Shown here: positions 37,025-47,087 of the stretch, in pieces | Position numbering within the stretch: position 1 is the stretch's first letter | How the letters are laid out: each line of letters opens with the position of its first letter | Origin: Marinomonas aquiplantarum | GTDB lineage: Bacteria; Pseudomonadota; Gammaproteobacteria; Pseudomonadales; Marinomonadaceae | Assembly (NCBI RefSeq): GCF_003314975.1 | Contig: NZ_QNRF01000001.1 | Coordinates: 558,001-622,000, forward strand | Reading direction: 5' to 3' | DNA length: 64,000 bases | Notes under the pieces: model-generated | Database searches by the model: none | Seen by the model: the letters and a program-made list of their open reading frames with translations, nothing else | Told to the model about the DNA's origin: nothing | Made by a program: the position numbers and the translations under genes

Positions 37025-39289
37025 ATGCGGATGACTAAATCAACTGACCATCAGATGCCGGAGCTGGATTTTGATACACCAGCATTAAAGCGTCATCGTA
37101 AAATTCGCGCCCTGAAAGACCGTATGGCTGGAATGGGTATCGCAGTCGGAGGCAGCAGTGTCATTCTCGCTGTTCTTTTGATCTGCTTCTACTTACTTTA
37201 TGAAGTTGCGCCTTTGTTCTCAAGCGCTTCCATTGAACCAAAAGCGAACTATAGCTTACCTGCGGCAGATCAAGGTGAAAGTCTATATTTGACCACCGAA
37301 GAGCAAGCTGAAGTAGGGATGCGTGTTGCGAGTAACGGCAGCATAGTATTCTTTTCCGTCGCCGATGGTAGCGTCATAAAAATGGTAGAAAACCCAAGAG
37401 CTGAAAAAGTAACGGCTTTTGCGGTGGAATCTGATACCAGTCAATTACTCGCCTTTGCTTACGAAGACGGTAAGGTCATCATTTCGAAACACGTTTATCG
37501 AATCACTTACCCAGATGGCAAACGTAAAATCACCCCTGTTGTTGAATACCCATATGGTAAAGACGCGATTGATGTTGCTGATTTCCCGATTCAACAGTTG
37601 TCTTTTAGAGACGGTGATGAAAGCTTTACGTTAGCAGCCATTGGTGCAAACCAGAGTGCTGTAACCAAGGTAACCAAAGACGTTAACTTCATCACAGAAG
37701 AAATGGAATTGAGCGAACAGCGAGAGCCGCTTCCTTTTGTAGCAGAAGTAACCAGCCTTCTGATTAGTGGTGATCAACGCTATCTTTATGTGGCGACTCA
37801 CTCTGGTGAACTAAGCGAATTTGATCTACGTGATTTCAGCGACATTCGTTTAAAAGACAATATTGCGTTACTAAGTGGTGATGCCAAATTGGTATCGATG
37901 AGCTACTTACTTGGTCAGTCATCTATCATGGTGGCGGATTCTACCGGTCGCGTAAGTCAGTGGTTTAATGTTCGTAACAATGACACGAATGAAGAAAAGC
38001 TGACCTTTATCCGCGACATTAAACAACCAGTTTCATTAGTAAATGTCGCCATGGAACAACGTCGTAAGGGCTTTGCTACCTTAGACGATCGTGGTGTGGT
38101 CGCCATTTATAACGCCACCTCTACTCGTCAGGTGATTGATGAGAAGTTGAGTGATGAGACAGCGAAGCTGATCAGCTTTGCACCTCGCGCTAATGGCTTA
38201 CTACTGGAAGACAGTAAAGGTTTGCATTTCTTCTATGTAGACAATGAGCACCCTGAAGTCTCTTGGTCGTCTATCTGGGGTAAAGTCTGGTATGAGGGTT
38301 ATCAAGAACCTACTTATACTTGGCAGTCTTCTGCGGCAAACAACGACTTCGAACCTAAGTACAGTTTGATGCCATTGGCCTTTGGTACATTAAAAGCGGC
38401 CTTCTATGCCATGTTAATGGCGGTGCCATTAGCTATTTGTGGTGCTATTTATACTGCTTATTTCATGGCGCCAGCCTTGCGTCGTAAAGTTAAGCCTGTG
38501 ATCGAGCTGATGGAGGCTTTGCCGACCGTTATCTTGGGCTTCTTAGCAGGTTTGTTCTTTGCTCCTTTCTTGGAAGAAAACCTAGCGGCGACCTTTAGTG
38601 TGCTGGTGGTATTACCTTTGGGTATTCTACTGTTTGCTTACCTTTGGTCTCGCTTGCCGCAAAACATTCGTTGGTTGGTGCCAGAAGGTTGGCAACCATT
38701 GCTGTTGATTCCTGTCATCGTGTTCCTTGCTTGGGGCTGTTTGGCATTGAGTCCGGCAATTGAGTTGAACTTCTTTGATGGCAATATTCGAGGTTGGATT
38801 ACCAACGACCTTGGGATTACCTTTGACCAACGTAATGCCTTGGTAGTGGGTTTCGCAATGGGCTTTGCGGTTATTCCGACTATCTTCTCGATTACCGAAG
38901 ATGCCATTTTCAGTGTGCCGAAAGCGTTAACTCAAGGGTCTTTGGCATTGGGTGCAACTTACTGGCAAACCATGGTTCGAGTGGTACTACCAACGGCTAG
39001 TCCAGGTATTTTCTCTGCAGTAATGATTGGTATGGGTCGTGCTGTTGGTGAGACGATGATTGTACTTATGGCAACGGGTAATACCCCAATTATGGACATG
39101 AATATCTTTGAAGGTATGCGTACTTTGGCAGCCAACTTGGCGGTAGAAGTACCGGAATCTGAGGTGGGTAGCTCACACTATCGTATCTTGTTCTTGGCGG
39201 CGTTTGTGCTCTTTATCTTTACCTTCGTGGTAAACACAGTCGCTGAAACCGTGCGTCAGCACCTACGCAAAAAATACGGGTCGCTATAA
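37025..39289 (+). CDS. pstC: Phosphate ABC transporter permease PstC (long form)
   Basis: Inner-membrane permease, 754 aa, far longer than E. coli PstC (about 320). One membrane helix at about 38-60 is followed by a roughly 380-residue periplasmic insert with repeated WD-like strands (YVATHSGELSEFDLRDF, MVADSTGRVSQWF). The transmembrane permease domain runs from about 455 to 745 with the EAA-type loop ([23 protein letters not shown]). Long PstC proteins of this kind are known in pseudomonads and vibrios. Start at 37025 or 37031; neither has a strong ribosome-binding site. Its stop overlaps the pstA start (TAATG). Confidence 0.93.
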   Translation: MRMTKSTDHQMPELDFDTPALKRHRKIRALKDRMAGMGIAVGGSSVILAVLLICFYLLYEVAPLFSSASIEPKANYSLPAADQGESLYLTTEEQAEVGMRVASNGSIVFFSVADGSVIKMVENPRAEKVTAFAVESDTSQLLAFAYEDGKVIISKHVYRITYPDGKRKITPVVEYPYGKDAIDVADFPIQQLSFRDGDESFTLAAIGANQSAVTKVTKDVNFITEEMELSEQREPLPFVAEVTSLLISGDQRYLYVATHSGELSEFDLRDFSDIRLKDNIALLSGDAKLVSMSYLLGQSSIMVADSTGRVSQWFNVRNNDTNEEKLTFIRDIKQPVSLVNVAMEQRRKGFATLDDRGVVAIYNATSTRQVIDEKLSDETAKLISFAPRANGLLLEDSKGLHFFYVDNEHPEVSWSSIWGKVWYEGYQEPTYTWQSSAANNDFEPKYSLMPLAFGTLKAAFYAMLMAVPLAICGAIYTAYFMAPALRRKVKPVIELMEALPTVILGFLAGLFFAPFLEENLAATFSVLVVLPLGILLFAYLWSRLPQNIRWLVPEGWQPLLLIPVIVFLAWGCLALSPAIELNFFDGNIRGWITNDLGITFDQRNALVVGFAMGFAVIPTIFSITEDAIFSVPKALTQGSLALGATYWQTMVRVVLPTASPGIFSAVMIGMGRAVGETMIVLMATGNTPIMDMNIFEGMRTLAANLAVEVPESEVGSSHYRILFLAAFVLFIFTFVVNTVAETVRQHLRKKYGSL

Positions 39290-41001
39290 TGAGTACTGAT
39301 ATGAAAATGAAGAAAAAGTCCGTATCTGAATGGGTTAAATCCGGTGATCCTTGGGTTTGGCTTAATGCGGGTGCGGTAGCCATTTCCGTTATTATGGTCA
39401 TTGGCTTGTTATTATTGATCGCGGTGCGTGGTCTTGGTCACTTTTGGCCAGCCGATGTGGTGGAAGCGCGTTACGAACTGCCTGGCACTCAAGCTTACAA
39501 CATAGTCGCAGAACGTGTTGAAAGTGTTGAGGTACCTGCTGCTCAGTTACGCGAAGCAGGGATTGATATTCCTGATCATCATCAACTGATGCAACGTACT
39601 CTGATGAAAACCGGTAACCGTGACATATACGGTTCTGATTTCCGTTGGGTGATCGATGAGTACCTAACTGATGTGAAGCGTCCAGAAATGCTGTTTACCG
39701 CTGAGCGTCATGAATGGGGTAACTTGTACGGCTATTTGAAGTCAGTAAAACAAGATGGCCAAGTGGTGTCTGAAACGAATGATACGACACCTACTGAGTC
39801 AGCGTTAGCTACTTGGGCTGCATTTGAAAGCAGTATTGATCGCGCGACAGACATTTTCGATGAAATTCATGAAATCGAAAAAGGCGACATTGGTAAGATT
39901 AACTATGGCCTTGAACGCATTCGTTTAGAACAGCGTCGCTTGGAGCTAAATGGTGAGCTTACGCCTGCTGCAGTAGCGGATCTGGCTGTTGAACGCAGTC
40001 AATATGATGAAGAATACAAGCAGCTGCAACAGAGCTTGATTGACCTGTACGCGAAAATTAATCGCGACACTTTTGTCGTGCAAGCAATGGACGGTACAGT
40101 CCATGAGCTTCCCGTTGCAAAAATCGTTCGAGCTTACCGTGCCAATGCGATGAACTTCGGTCAGAAGATGGCGTTTTACTTTGCGAAGTTAGGCGAGTTC
40201 TTATCAGCAGAGCCACGTGAAGCCAATACCGAAGGGGGGGTTTTCCCAGCGATTTTCGGTACGGTAATGATGGTATTACTGATGACAGTCTTGGTAACGC
40301 CATTTGGTGTTGTGGCAGCGGTTTACTTGCGTGAATATGCAAAACAAGGTGCGTTGACGCGTATTATTCGAATCGCGGTAAACAACCTGGCAGGTGTGCC
40401 ATCGATTGTATATGGTGTCTTTGGTCTGGGCTTCTTTATTTACTTCCTAGGTTCCGGCATTGACCAAGCGTTCTTCCCAGAAGCGTTACCGTCACCAACC
40501 TTCGGTACAGGTGGCCTAATGTGGGCGTCTATTACCTTGGCCTTGCTGACTGTGCCGGTTGTTATCGTAGCGACGGAAGAAGGCTTGTCACGTATTCCAC
40601 GCAATGTGCGTGAAGGTAGCTTGGCTTTAGGTGCGACCAAAGCCGAAACCTTATGGCGTGTCATTTTGCCAATGGCCAGCCCTGCGATTATGACAGGGGT
40701 GATCTTGGCGGTGGCTCGTGCCGCGGGCGAAGTGGCACCATTGATGTTGGTGGGCGTGGTGAAACTAGCACCGTCATTGCCATTAGATGGTAATTACCCA
40801 TACATTCATTTAGATCAGAAGTTTATGCACCTTGGTTTCCATATCTACGATGTGGGTTTCCAAAGTCCAAATGTGGAAGCGGCACGTCCATTAGTGTACG
40901 CAACGGCCCTATTGTTGGTAGTGGTGATTGCACTGTTGAACTTAGCAGCAGTGACCATTCGTAACCACCTACGTGAAAAATACAAATCGCTGGAAATGTA
41001 A
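39289..41001 (+). CDS. pstA: Phosphate ABC transporter permease PstA (long form)
   Basis: Second Pst permease, 570 aa. A helix at about 23-47 precedes a large, charged, coiled-coil-rich extramembrane region (about 48-310). The permease domain has the coupling loop [23 protein letters not shown] and the [20 protein letters not shown] helix. The long N-terminal part matches the enlarged PstC. Overlaps pstC by 1 bp, so translation is coupled. Confidence 0.93.
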   Translation: MSTDMKMKKKSVSEWVKSGDPWVWLNAGAVAISVIMVIGLLLLIAVRGLGHFWPADVVEARYELPGTQAYNIVAERVESVEVPAAQLREAGIDIPDHHQLMQRTLMKTGNRDIYGSDFRWVIDEYLTDVKRPEMLFTAERHEWGNLYGYLKSVKQDGQVVSETNDTTPTESALATWAAFESSIDRATDIFDEIHEIEKGDIGKINYGLERIRLEQRRLELNGELTPAAVADLAVERSQYDEEYKQLQQSLIDLYAKINRDTFVVQAMDGTVHELPVAKIVRAYRANAMNFGQKMAFYFAKLGEFLSAEPREANTEGGVFPAIFGTVMMVLLMTVLVTPFGVVAAVYLREYAKQGALTRIIRIAVNNLAGVPSIVYGVFGLGFFIYFLGSGIDQAFFPEALPSPTFGTGGLMWASITLALLTVPVVIVATEEGLSRIPRNVREGSLALGATKAETLWRVILPMASPAIMTGVILAVARAAGEVAPLMLVGVVKLAPSLPLDGNYPYIHLDQKFMHLGFHIYDVGFQSPNVEAARPLVYATALLLVVVIALLNLAAVTIRNHLREKYKSLEM

Positions 41002-41021
41002 GCGGCGGAGAAGAGATTATT

Positions 41022-41852
41022 ATGAGCGACGTAAAAACACACTCAATTGATATTTCAGCGATGCAACGCAGCCAACAGGCTTTGCGTATTGAAGATGAAT
41101 CCGTTTGTCTTTCGGTGAATGATTTACACCTTTTTTATGGCGAAAAAGAAGCGTTGAAAGGGATCGATATGATCATCCCTGAAAAGAAAGTGACCGCTTT
41201 TATCGGGCCTTCAGGTTGTGGTAAGTCCACCTTGTTGCGTTGTTTTAACCGTATGAATGATCTTGTAGACAGCTGCCGTATTACGGGTGAGATTAATCTA
41301 CACGATCAAAACATTTATGCGAAAGGCACAGACGTTGCGGAACTGCGCCGTCGTGTTGGTATGGTATTCCAAAAGCCAAACCCATTTCCTAAAAGCATTT
41401 ATGAGAATGTGGCCTACGGTCTTCGTATCCAAGGCATCAATAAAAAGCGTATTTTGGATGAAACGGTTGAGTGGGCATTGCGCTCAGCGGCATTGTGGGA
41501 CGAAGTAAAAGACCGTTTGCATGAAAGTGCATTGGGTATGTCAGGTGGTCAGCAACAGCGTTTGGTCATTGCCCGTACTGTTGCGGTGAAACCAGAAGTA
41601 CTCTTGTTGGATGAGCCTGCTTCCGCGTTGGACCCTATCTCAACCTTGAAGATTGAAGAACTGATCCACGAATTGAAAAAAGACTTCACCATCGCCATCG
41701 TAACGCACAACATGCAGCAAGCGGCGCGTGTATCGGATTATACTGCGTTTATGTACTTGGGTGATTTGATTGAGTTTGGTGATACCAATACGCTGTTTAC
41801 TAATCCTAGTAAGCAACAAACGGAAGATTACATCACAGGACGCTACGGCTAG
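41022..41852 (+). CDS. pstB: Phosphate ABC transporter ATP-binding protein PstB
   Basis: Cytoplasmic ATPase of the Pst importer, 276 aa. Walker [10 protein letters not shown] is at residues 62-70, followed by FNRMNDL as usual in PstB. The signature [11 protein letters not shown], Walker [14 protein letters not shown] and the switch histidine ([10 protein letters not shown]) are all present. The C-terminus ends [10 protein letters not shown], a family hallmark. 14 bp before phoU. Confidence 0.97.
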   Translation: MSDVKTHSIDISAMQRSQQALRIEDESVCLSVNDLHLFYGEKEALKGIDMIIPEKKVTAFIGPSGCGKSTLLRCFNRMNDLVDSCRITGEINLHDQNIYAKGTDVAELRRRVGMVFQKPNPFPKSIYENVAYGLRIQGINKKRILDETVEWALRSAALWDEVKDRLHESALGMSGGQQQRLVIARTVAVKPEVLLLDEPASALDPISTLKIEELIHELKKDFTIAIVTHNMQQAARVSDYTAFMYLGDLIEFGDTNTLFTNPSKQQTEDYITGRYG

Positions 41853-41866
41853 GTGGAGGATTTATC

Positions 41867-42580
41867 ATGCAAGAATTAACAACAGATCATATTTCTCAGC
41901 AGTTTAATAATGAGCTTGAACAGCTTCGCCAGCACTTTTTGACCATGGGTGGCGTGGTAGAAAATCAAGTTCAAGACTCGATTCAAGCACTGTTAGACGC
42001 GAATGGCTCGCTAGCGGAAGACGTGAAAGACAAAGATACAACCGTGAACCAGTTAGACGGCTTGATTGATGAAGAGTGCACACGCATTCTAGCTAAGCGT
42101 CAACCTGCGGCATCGGACTTACGTATGATCTTATCGATCAGTAAGGCCGTGAGTGAATTGGAGCGTATGGGCGACGAAGCAAAGAAAATTGCCAACTTGA
42201 CCCTAAATTTGATTAATGAAGGTGAGTCACCACGTGGTTATGTGGAGATTAACCGTATTGGTCAAATGGTGTCACGTATGATTCACGATGCGTTAGATGC
42301 CTACGCTCGTCTTGATATTGATACGGCGATTAAAGTGGCCAAACAAGACCGTGCCGTTGATCAAGAATACAATACAGCATTGCGTTCTTTGGTGACTTAC
42401 ATGATGGAAGATCCGCGTAGTATCTCTCGCGTGATCAATGTTATTTGGGTGCTTCGTTCTCTTGAGCGAATTGGCGACCATGCCCGTCATACCTGTCAGC
42501 ATTTGATTTTCATGGTGAAAGGGGTCGATGTTCGTCACGTACATGTGAACGATTTGGCGGGTGAAGTCAAAGACGCATAA
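41867..42580 (+). CDS. phoU: Phosphate signalling protein PhoU
   Basis: Negative regulator that links Pst transport to PhoR. 237 aa of two three-helix bundles. Each has the metal-binding-type motif: SELERMGDEAKKIAN in the first and RSLERIGDHARHTCQH in the second. Last gene of pstSCAB-phoU, with GGAGG before the ATG. A 12-bp hairpin follows. Confidence 0.96.
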   Translation: MQELTTDHISQQFNNELEQLRQHFLTMGGVVENQVQDSIQALLDANGSLAEDVKDKDTTVNQLDGLIDEECTRILAKRQPAASDLRMILSISKAVSELERMGDEAKKIANLTLNLINEGESPRGYVEINRIGQMVSRMIHDALDAYARLDIDTAIKVAKQDRAVDQEYNTALRSLVTYMMEDPRSISRVINVIWVLRSLERIGDHARHTCQHLIFMVKGVDVRHVHVNDLAGEVKDA

Positions 42581-42587
42581 GCCTTTC

Positions 42588-42625
42588 AAACTCTGGTCTT
42601 CTGTTATGGAGACCAGAGTTTATCT
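42588..42625 (+). terminator. Terminator of the pst-phoU operon
   Basis: Perfect 12-bp stem (AAACTCTGGTCT/AGACCAGAGTTT) with a 10-nt loop, followed by a T-rich stretch. Confidence 0.8.
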
Positions 42626-42695
42626 ACTTTATCGCATTTAGCTCTGCCGCATCATTTGCTACCATCAGCTTTTCTTTTTGATTGGTTGGGCACAG

Positions 42696-43196
42696 ATGTT
42701 TACCCCAGATACTTCTTTCTCTGAATCCTCAGAACATTATTATCAAAGTTTAAATGAGCAGTTAGCCGCTTTATTGGCCGGTGAAACCGATTTTATATGT
42801 AATGCCGCTCAGTTTTCGGCATTTATCATGCAGACTCTTAATGATTTGAATTGGGCGGGTTTTTACTTTGCTCGTGATAACGAGTTGGTGCTTGGCCCTT
42901 ATGTCGGCAAAGTCGCTTGTACACGCATTCCTTTTGGTCGAGGAGTATGTGGTAAAGCTGCGATGACGGCGACCACTCAACGAATTGCGAATGTTCATGA
43001 GTTTGAAGGTCACATTGCCTGTGATGCGGCATCAGCGTCTGAACTGGTTGTGCCGTTATTCGTTGGCGAGAAATTGTTTGGTGTGTTTGATATTGATAGC
43101 CCTAGTGTCGATCGATTTTCTGAGATTGATCAGGCTGGAATTGAAGCGTTACTGGCGACTTTCTTGCAAGCCACGACTATTCAGTGGTCCATCTAG
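42696..43196 (+). CDS. msrC: Free methionine-(R)-sulfoxide reductase (GAF domain)
   Basis: Reduces free Met-R-sulfoxide in the cytoplasm. 166 aa, a single GAF domain. The three redox cysteines are Cys75 (GKVACTRIPFG), Cys85 (RGVCGKA) and Cys109 (HIACDA). Their spacing of 10 and 24 is exactly that of the E. coli enzyme (84, 94, 118), and LVVPLF and GVFDIDSP follow. ATG 42696 is preferred to an in-frame TTG at 42678. A single gene, convergent with the HPt gene. Confidence 0.93.
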   Translation: MFTPDTSFSESSEHYYQSLNEQLAALLAGETDFICNAAQFSAFIMQTLNDLNWAGFYFARDNELVLGPYVGKVACTRIPFGRGVCGKAAMTATTQRIANVHEFEGHIACDAASASELVVPLFVGEKLFGVFDIDSPSVDRFSEIDQAGIEALLATFLQATTIQWSI

Positions 43197-43236
43197 TTGT
43201 TAGTGAAATAACCGCTTGTGGAGATTGAAGTCGATG

Positions 43237-43578
43237 TTATTTGAGCATGGAAAAGTAGCCGGAAAGCGCCATTAATGTCTCTTTATGAAGATCTGAAACA
43301 TGCTCAATAGCATTTTGAATCGGTGCTTCGTCTTTTTTCTCTGCAGACTTTTCTATGATCTCACATTGTCCAGCAAACTGTTTAGCTGCCATGTTCAGAC
43401 TGGCCGATTTTAAGGAGTGACTGATCTGTTTTAGTGCCTCGAAATCCCGATTATCCCATGCACTCAATAATTGATCTAATTTACTGGAACTGTCTTGAAC
43501 ATACTCAAGACGAATCTGATTGACAGTACTTTTTCCCAGTAATTCGGTCAGGGAGTCTAGGTAGGCCTTGTCTATCAT
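43237..43578 (-). CDS. HPt (histidine phosphotransfer) domain protein
   Basis: 113-aa all-helical protein. The phosphorylatable histidine is His54 in the motif LKQISHSLKSASLNMAA, a canonical HPt site (HxLKGxA-like). No other domain or signal peptide. It overlaps the preceding membrane kinase-like gene by 4 bp (ATGA), so the two are translationally coupled. Its partner there lacks a phospho-acceptor, so the phosphate source must be another kinase or receiver, unless the HPt serves as a sink. Confidence 0.88.
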   Translation of the reverse strand: MIDKAYLDSLTELLGKSTVNQIRLEYVQDSSSKLDQLLSAWDNRDFEALKQISHSLKSASLNMAAKQFAGQCEIIEKSAEKKDEAPIQNAIEHVSDLHKETLMALSGYFSMLK

Positions 43579-45398
43579 TTGCTGTCCTTCTGTGTTGGTT
43601 GATCTAAAAATAAAGCCTTGATCAGTGGTGATAACTTCCTTTGTGTTAGAGGGAAGGAGAGTGCTTTAGGGTCTAATGAGGTGTGCCTAAAGTCTAGTGA
43701 TTGATAGCTCCATAGGGTAGTGCCTGTCTTAATACAGTCTAGTAGACGTTCTTCTAAATGACTGTCTAAACCTGAGAATTTCCCTAAGAGAATCAGGTCA
43801 TACTGATCGAATGAACTGTGTCCATCGTCTTCTTGGGCTAGGCTAACCTTAATGTTAGAGCTGGTTAGCTGTAGCTCAATGATTTTGGCCAAATTCATGT
43901 CTTGTTCAAGAATCAATGCCGTCTTTTGCGATTGAGACGATGGCATAATTGGCTCTTTGGGAATAGGAAAGCCTTGTCCTGCTGGAATATAAAAGGGTAA
44001 ATCGATCCAGAACTCACAACCTTCATTTTCGACACAGGAAAAGTGCATTTCGCCCTTCATTAAATAGATGAGCTTGTGGCATAAGGCCAAGTCTAAACCG
44101 ACGGTATTGGCATCTGGGCTGTCTTTTTGGTTTGGTAGGTTAGGGTTAACCCGTAGGCTTTGCTGCAGGTTGTTGGGCATGCCTAAGCCAGTATCTCGTA
44201 TGGCCAACTGCATCACACGCGTCTCATAAGTACCATCTGGTAACAGGACAGTTGGTGCGGCCAAGGCCGAAGGTCGCAACTGAATGCTGATACTGCCTGC
44301 AGGACAATGAGCAATCGCATTTTGTAACAAGGCTAAGACAATTTCTTTAAAGCGCCCAAAATCCAAATGTATAGAGTCAGGTAAGGCTGGATCAATGTAT
44401 AACGCACAGGCTAAGTTTTTGCGTGACATTTGCGCTTCAGTTAATTCAACAAAGGCTTCCATTTGTGCCTTTAAATCGTCGGTAGTTGGTTGGAGGCTGA
44501 GTTTTTGCGCTTCTAAGAGTGATAGGTCAGAAAGCATTTCAATGGTATGCAGCAATTGCTGTCCTGACTCTTCAATGTGTTTGGTTAGGGCCTCAGGCAC
44601 CTTTTGAGATGACTGATTGAGGGTTTTTGCTGTACCCAATATCGCATTGATTGGGGGGCGAACTTGTTGGTTAATAAAACCTAATAAATCGGCTTTATCA
44701 CTGCGAGAGTTTTGCATATCCGCTTTGAGTTGTTTGTTACGTTCGTGAGCAAATTTCAATTGAGAAAAGCTTTTGGCCATAAAAAAGCATAAGCAGAGTA
44801 AACAGAGTAATAACGCAATGGATAACAGCTGAATGTAATGCAGTTTAGACTGCAGAATCTGGTGCTGATTGTTAATGAAGGCATTACTACCATTGTTTAC
44901 CAAGCCAACAAATTCATTTAATTGAGGGTCCAATTTTTGGATGCGGTCAATAAGGCTGGGCAGGTAACTTAAATCCCCTTCTTCTAGTTTGCTAATATGA
45001 AAGCTAAGCAATTCTAGCTCGCCGTTCATGATGTTTAATAAGCGCGTTGTTCTGCCACCTTCAAACTCCCTAACCAAGGTGCCCACTTCGCCATCTCTCA
45101 GTAAGTCAATGCGACTCATGAGCAAATCGTATTCGAAATAGGCTTGGCCATTGAGTGGAAGATCTGGTGCTTTCAAAAGTACCAGATAATTTAGCAGGCG
45201 ATAGGTCTGTACTTGTAATTGTAGGGCATTCCAAAGGGCGCTTTCGAACACTCGGCGGCTATTTTGTTTGGCGCTGTCGCTGGTGTAAGTAATGATGCCG
45301 AATAGTGCGATGGTGATGACGATGATTAATACAATAAAACCGTACATCATCCATTGTTTGAATCGTGATAACCAGTTATGTCCTTTTAACATTGGCAA
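43575..45398 (-). CDS. Membrane hybrid-histidine-kinase homologue with degenerate active sites
   Basis: 607 aa. Helices at about 17-38 and 187-207 flank a 150-residue, mostly helical periplasmic domain. A DHp-like segment follows at 235-300: its X-region reads FINQQVRPPINAILG, so the invariant His is Gln244. The ATPase-like domain (345-455) keeps the N-box Asn (LLQNAIAHC) and DTGLGM, but the second glycine box is changed (VGLDLAL). The C-terminal 480-590 looks like a receiver domain in which the acceptor Asp is replaced (YDLILLGKFSG) and the KP motif is missing. Predicted pseudokinase sensor. Middle gene of a three-gene unit, 6 bp after the periplasmic-protein gene. Confidence 0.8.
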   Translation of the reverse strand: MPMLKGHNWLSRFKQWMMYGFIVLIIVITIALFGIITYTSDSAKQNSRRVFESALWNALQLQVQTYRLLNYLVLLKAPDLPLNGQAYFEYDLLMSRIDLLRDGEVGTLVREFEGGRTTRLLNIMNGELELLSFHISKLEEGDLSYLPSLIDRIQKLDPQLNEFVGLVNNGSNAFINNQHQILQSKLHYIQLLSIALLLCLLCLCFFMAKSFSQLKFAHERNKQLKADMQNSRSDKADLLGFINQQVRPPINAILGTAKTLNQSSQKVPEALTKHIEESGQQLLHTIEMLSDLSLLEAQKLSLQPTTDDLKAQMEAFVELTEAQMSRKNLACALYIDPALPDSIHLDFGRFKEIVLALLQNAIAHCPAGSISIQLRPSALAAPTVLLPDGTYETRVMQLAIRDTGLGMPNNLQQSLRVNPNLPNQKDSPDANTVGLDLALCHKLIYLMKGEMHFSCVENEGCEFWIDLPFYIPAGQGFPIPKEPIMPSSQSQKTALILEQDMNLAKIIELQLTSSNIKVSLAQEDDGHSSFDQYDLILLGKFSGLDSHLEERLLDCIKTGTTLWSYQSLDFRHTSLDPKALSFPLTQRKLSPLIKALFLDQPTQKDSK

Positions 45399-45404
45399 GC
45401 TTCC

Positions 45405-45914
45405 TTACTCAGCCAACGGGGCGATTTTGATGTGTCGGATTTGCCAAATGGAGCGGCCGTAATAGACCTCTGACTTTAACTCTGGATTTTGGTCAAATGG
45501 GTAAATCACCATGATGGGCCCAAGATTACGGATACTCATTGGTACTCCGTCACGATGGGTAGCGAAGATAGCACCATTGGTTTGAAAGTCCTCAACAGGC
45601 ACTTTGGTCATGTATTTGTTTAGCGCTGTGACCTCTAACATTGTGCCTTTTGCTTTGAGTGTTTCCAGTAAGTCGACTGCAGAAAAGCCCTGATAAGAGT
45701 GGACGCCTTTTGCCCAAGGATTTTTCGTGGTGACAGAGTATTGTGGCAAGGCGGCTAACATAGGGAGATCGAAATTGGCCGCTTGCTTAGCATTGGTGTT
45801 TTCGAAATCACCTTCGACTGTCAGTATGATTCTTTGATTCGGTTGTTCTAGGGCGAAGCTTGATAAGGAAGTGAGGCCAACGAAAATCAGAAGTGTGGTG
45901 ATGACTGAGTTCAT
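45405..45914 (-). CDS. Periplasmic molybdopterin-oxidoreductase-fold protein without cysteine
   Basis: 169 aa with a signal peptide (MNSVITTLLIFVGLTSLSSFA). The pattern DLPMLAALPQYSVTTKNPWA, KGVHSYQGFSAVDLLE, and the end IMVIYPFDQNP with RSIWQIRHIKI resembles small periplasmic proteins of the sulfite-oxidase/YedY fold (molybdopterin-binding domain). The sequence contains no cysteine at all, so the Mo-ligating Cys of true enzymes is missing. It is therefore probably a binding or sensing protein. First gene of a unit with the pseudokinase (6 bp downstream) and the HPt gene, so it may feed the sensor (inference). Confidence 0.7.
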   Translation of the reverse strand: MNSVITTLLIFVGLTSLSSFALEQPNQRIILTVEGDFENTNAKQAANFDLPMLAALPQYSVTTKNPWAKGVHSYQGFSAVDLLETLKAKGTMLEVTALNKYMTKVPVEDFQTNGAIFATHRDGVPMSIRNLGPIMVIYPFDQNPELKSEVYYGRSIWQIRHIKIAPLAE

Positions 45915-46073
45915 ATTTGGCCTCTTACTAACGGGTGAAAAGTGACATTAAGTGAAAGTGATTGACACAATGATCAACTTATCAAGAATGCTGTTTAAAA
46001 GCCAGTTTGCGTCATGTCTTTTAAGGACTGAGGAGGCTTGGCTACCTTCCATGGCAGCCAGTTTTGACCCGCT

Positions 46074-47087
46074 TTAAGCCAACTCAAGTAGCCTAGAGCA
46101 GGCTGCTTGATGCGAGCTGTCATCGGTAATGGTGCTAAGCTGTGGTTTGTGTTCTGCACATTGTTCATTGGCATGAGGACAACGAGTTCGGAAGACGCAG
46201 CCAGACGGTGGACTGATCGGAGAGGGTAAATCCCCAGCCAGAAGCTGGATGCTCTTATTGCGTTCTATTTTTGGATCTGGAACCGGCACGGCCGATAATA
46301 GCGCCTTGGTATAAGGGTGCTGAGGGTTATCATACAAGTCATGTTTTTCGGCCAGTTCAACGGCATTGCCAAGATACATGACTAACACACGATCTGAAAT
46401 GTGTTTTACCACACTTAAATCGTGAGCGATAAACACCAGCGATAAGCCCATTTCCTTCTGTAAGTCTTTCAATAGATTCACAACTTGAGCTTGAATCGAC
46501 ACATCCAGAGCAGAAACAGGCTCGTCACAGACCACTAACTTTGGTTTCAAAATAAGTGCTCGCGCAATGCCAATTCGCTGACACTGACCACCTGAAAATT
46601 CATGGGGATAGCGATTAATAACGTTAGGCAGCAAGCCAACACGGGCCATCATCTTACGTACTTGCTGCTTTACTTCCTGTTTGCTCAACTGAGGTTGGAA
46701 AGTATGCAGAGGTTCGGCAATGATGTCGCCAACGGTCATTCGTGGATCCAGTGAGGCCAATGGATCTTGGAAGATCATCTGCAATTCTTGGCGCTTCGCT
46801 CGCATTTGCTTCTTGTCTAGCTCAGTCAAATTCTCACCTAACCACACCACATCTCCTTGGGTAATGGGTACAAGGCGCAGCAAAGCGCGTGCTAAGGTGG
46901 ATTTACCACAGCCGGATTCCCCCACCACACCTAAGGTTTCCCCAGGATAAATGGACAGGTTCACCCCATCCACGGCTTTCAGTGCTTTGGCTTTGGTCCA
47001 AGGCCAGGCATTATCTGCTTTGATATTAAAATGGACCTTTAAATCGCTGACTTCCATTAAGGGTGTTTTGCTGGTTTGTACGTTCAT
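46074..47087 (-). CDS. oppF: Oligopeptide ABC transporter ATP-binding protein OppF
   Basis: ATPase of an Opp/Dpp importer, 337 aa from ATG 47087. Walker A GESGCGKST, signature FSGGQCQR, Walker B VVCDEPVSALDV and the C-terminal cysteine cluster (SGCVFRTRCPHANEQCAEH), expected to hold an Fe-S centre in this subfamily. Walker A and the SGCVF end favour the F over the D subunit. Its ATG overlaps the oppD stop by 4 bp (ATGA), with GGGGAG 8 bp upstream. Last gene of oppABCDF. Confidence 0.93.
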   Translation of the reverse strand: MNVQTSKTPLMEVSDLKVHFNIKADNAWPWTKAKALKAVDGVNLSIYPGETLGVVGESGCGKSTLARALLRLVPITQGDVVWLGENLTELDKKQMRAKRQELQMIFQDPLASLDPRMTVGDIIAEPLHTFQPQLSKQEVKQQVRKMMARVGLLPNVINRYPHEFSGGQCQRIGIARALILKPKLVVCDEPVSALDVSIQAQVVNLLKDLQKEMGLSLVFIAHDLSVVKHISDRVLVMYLGNAVELAEKHDLYDNPQHPYTKALLSAVPVPDPKIERNKSIQLLAGDLPSPISPPSGCVFRTRCPHANEQCAEHKPQLSTITDDSSHQAACSRLLELA

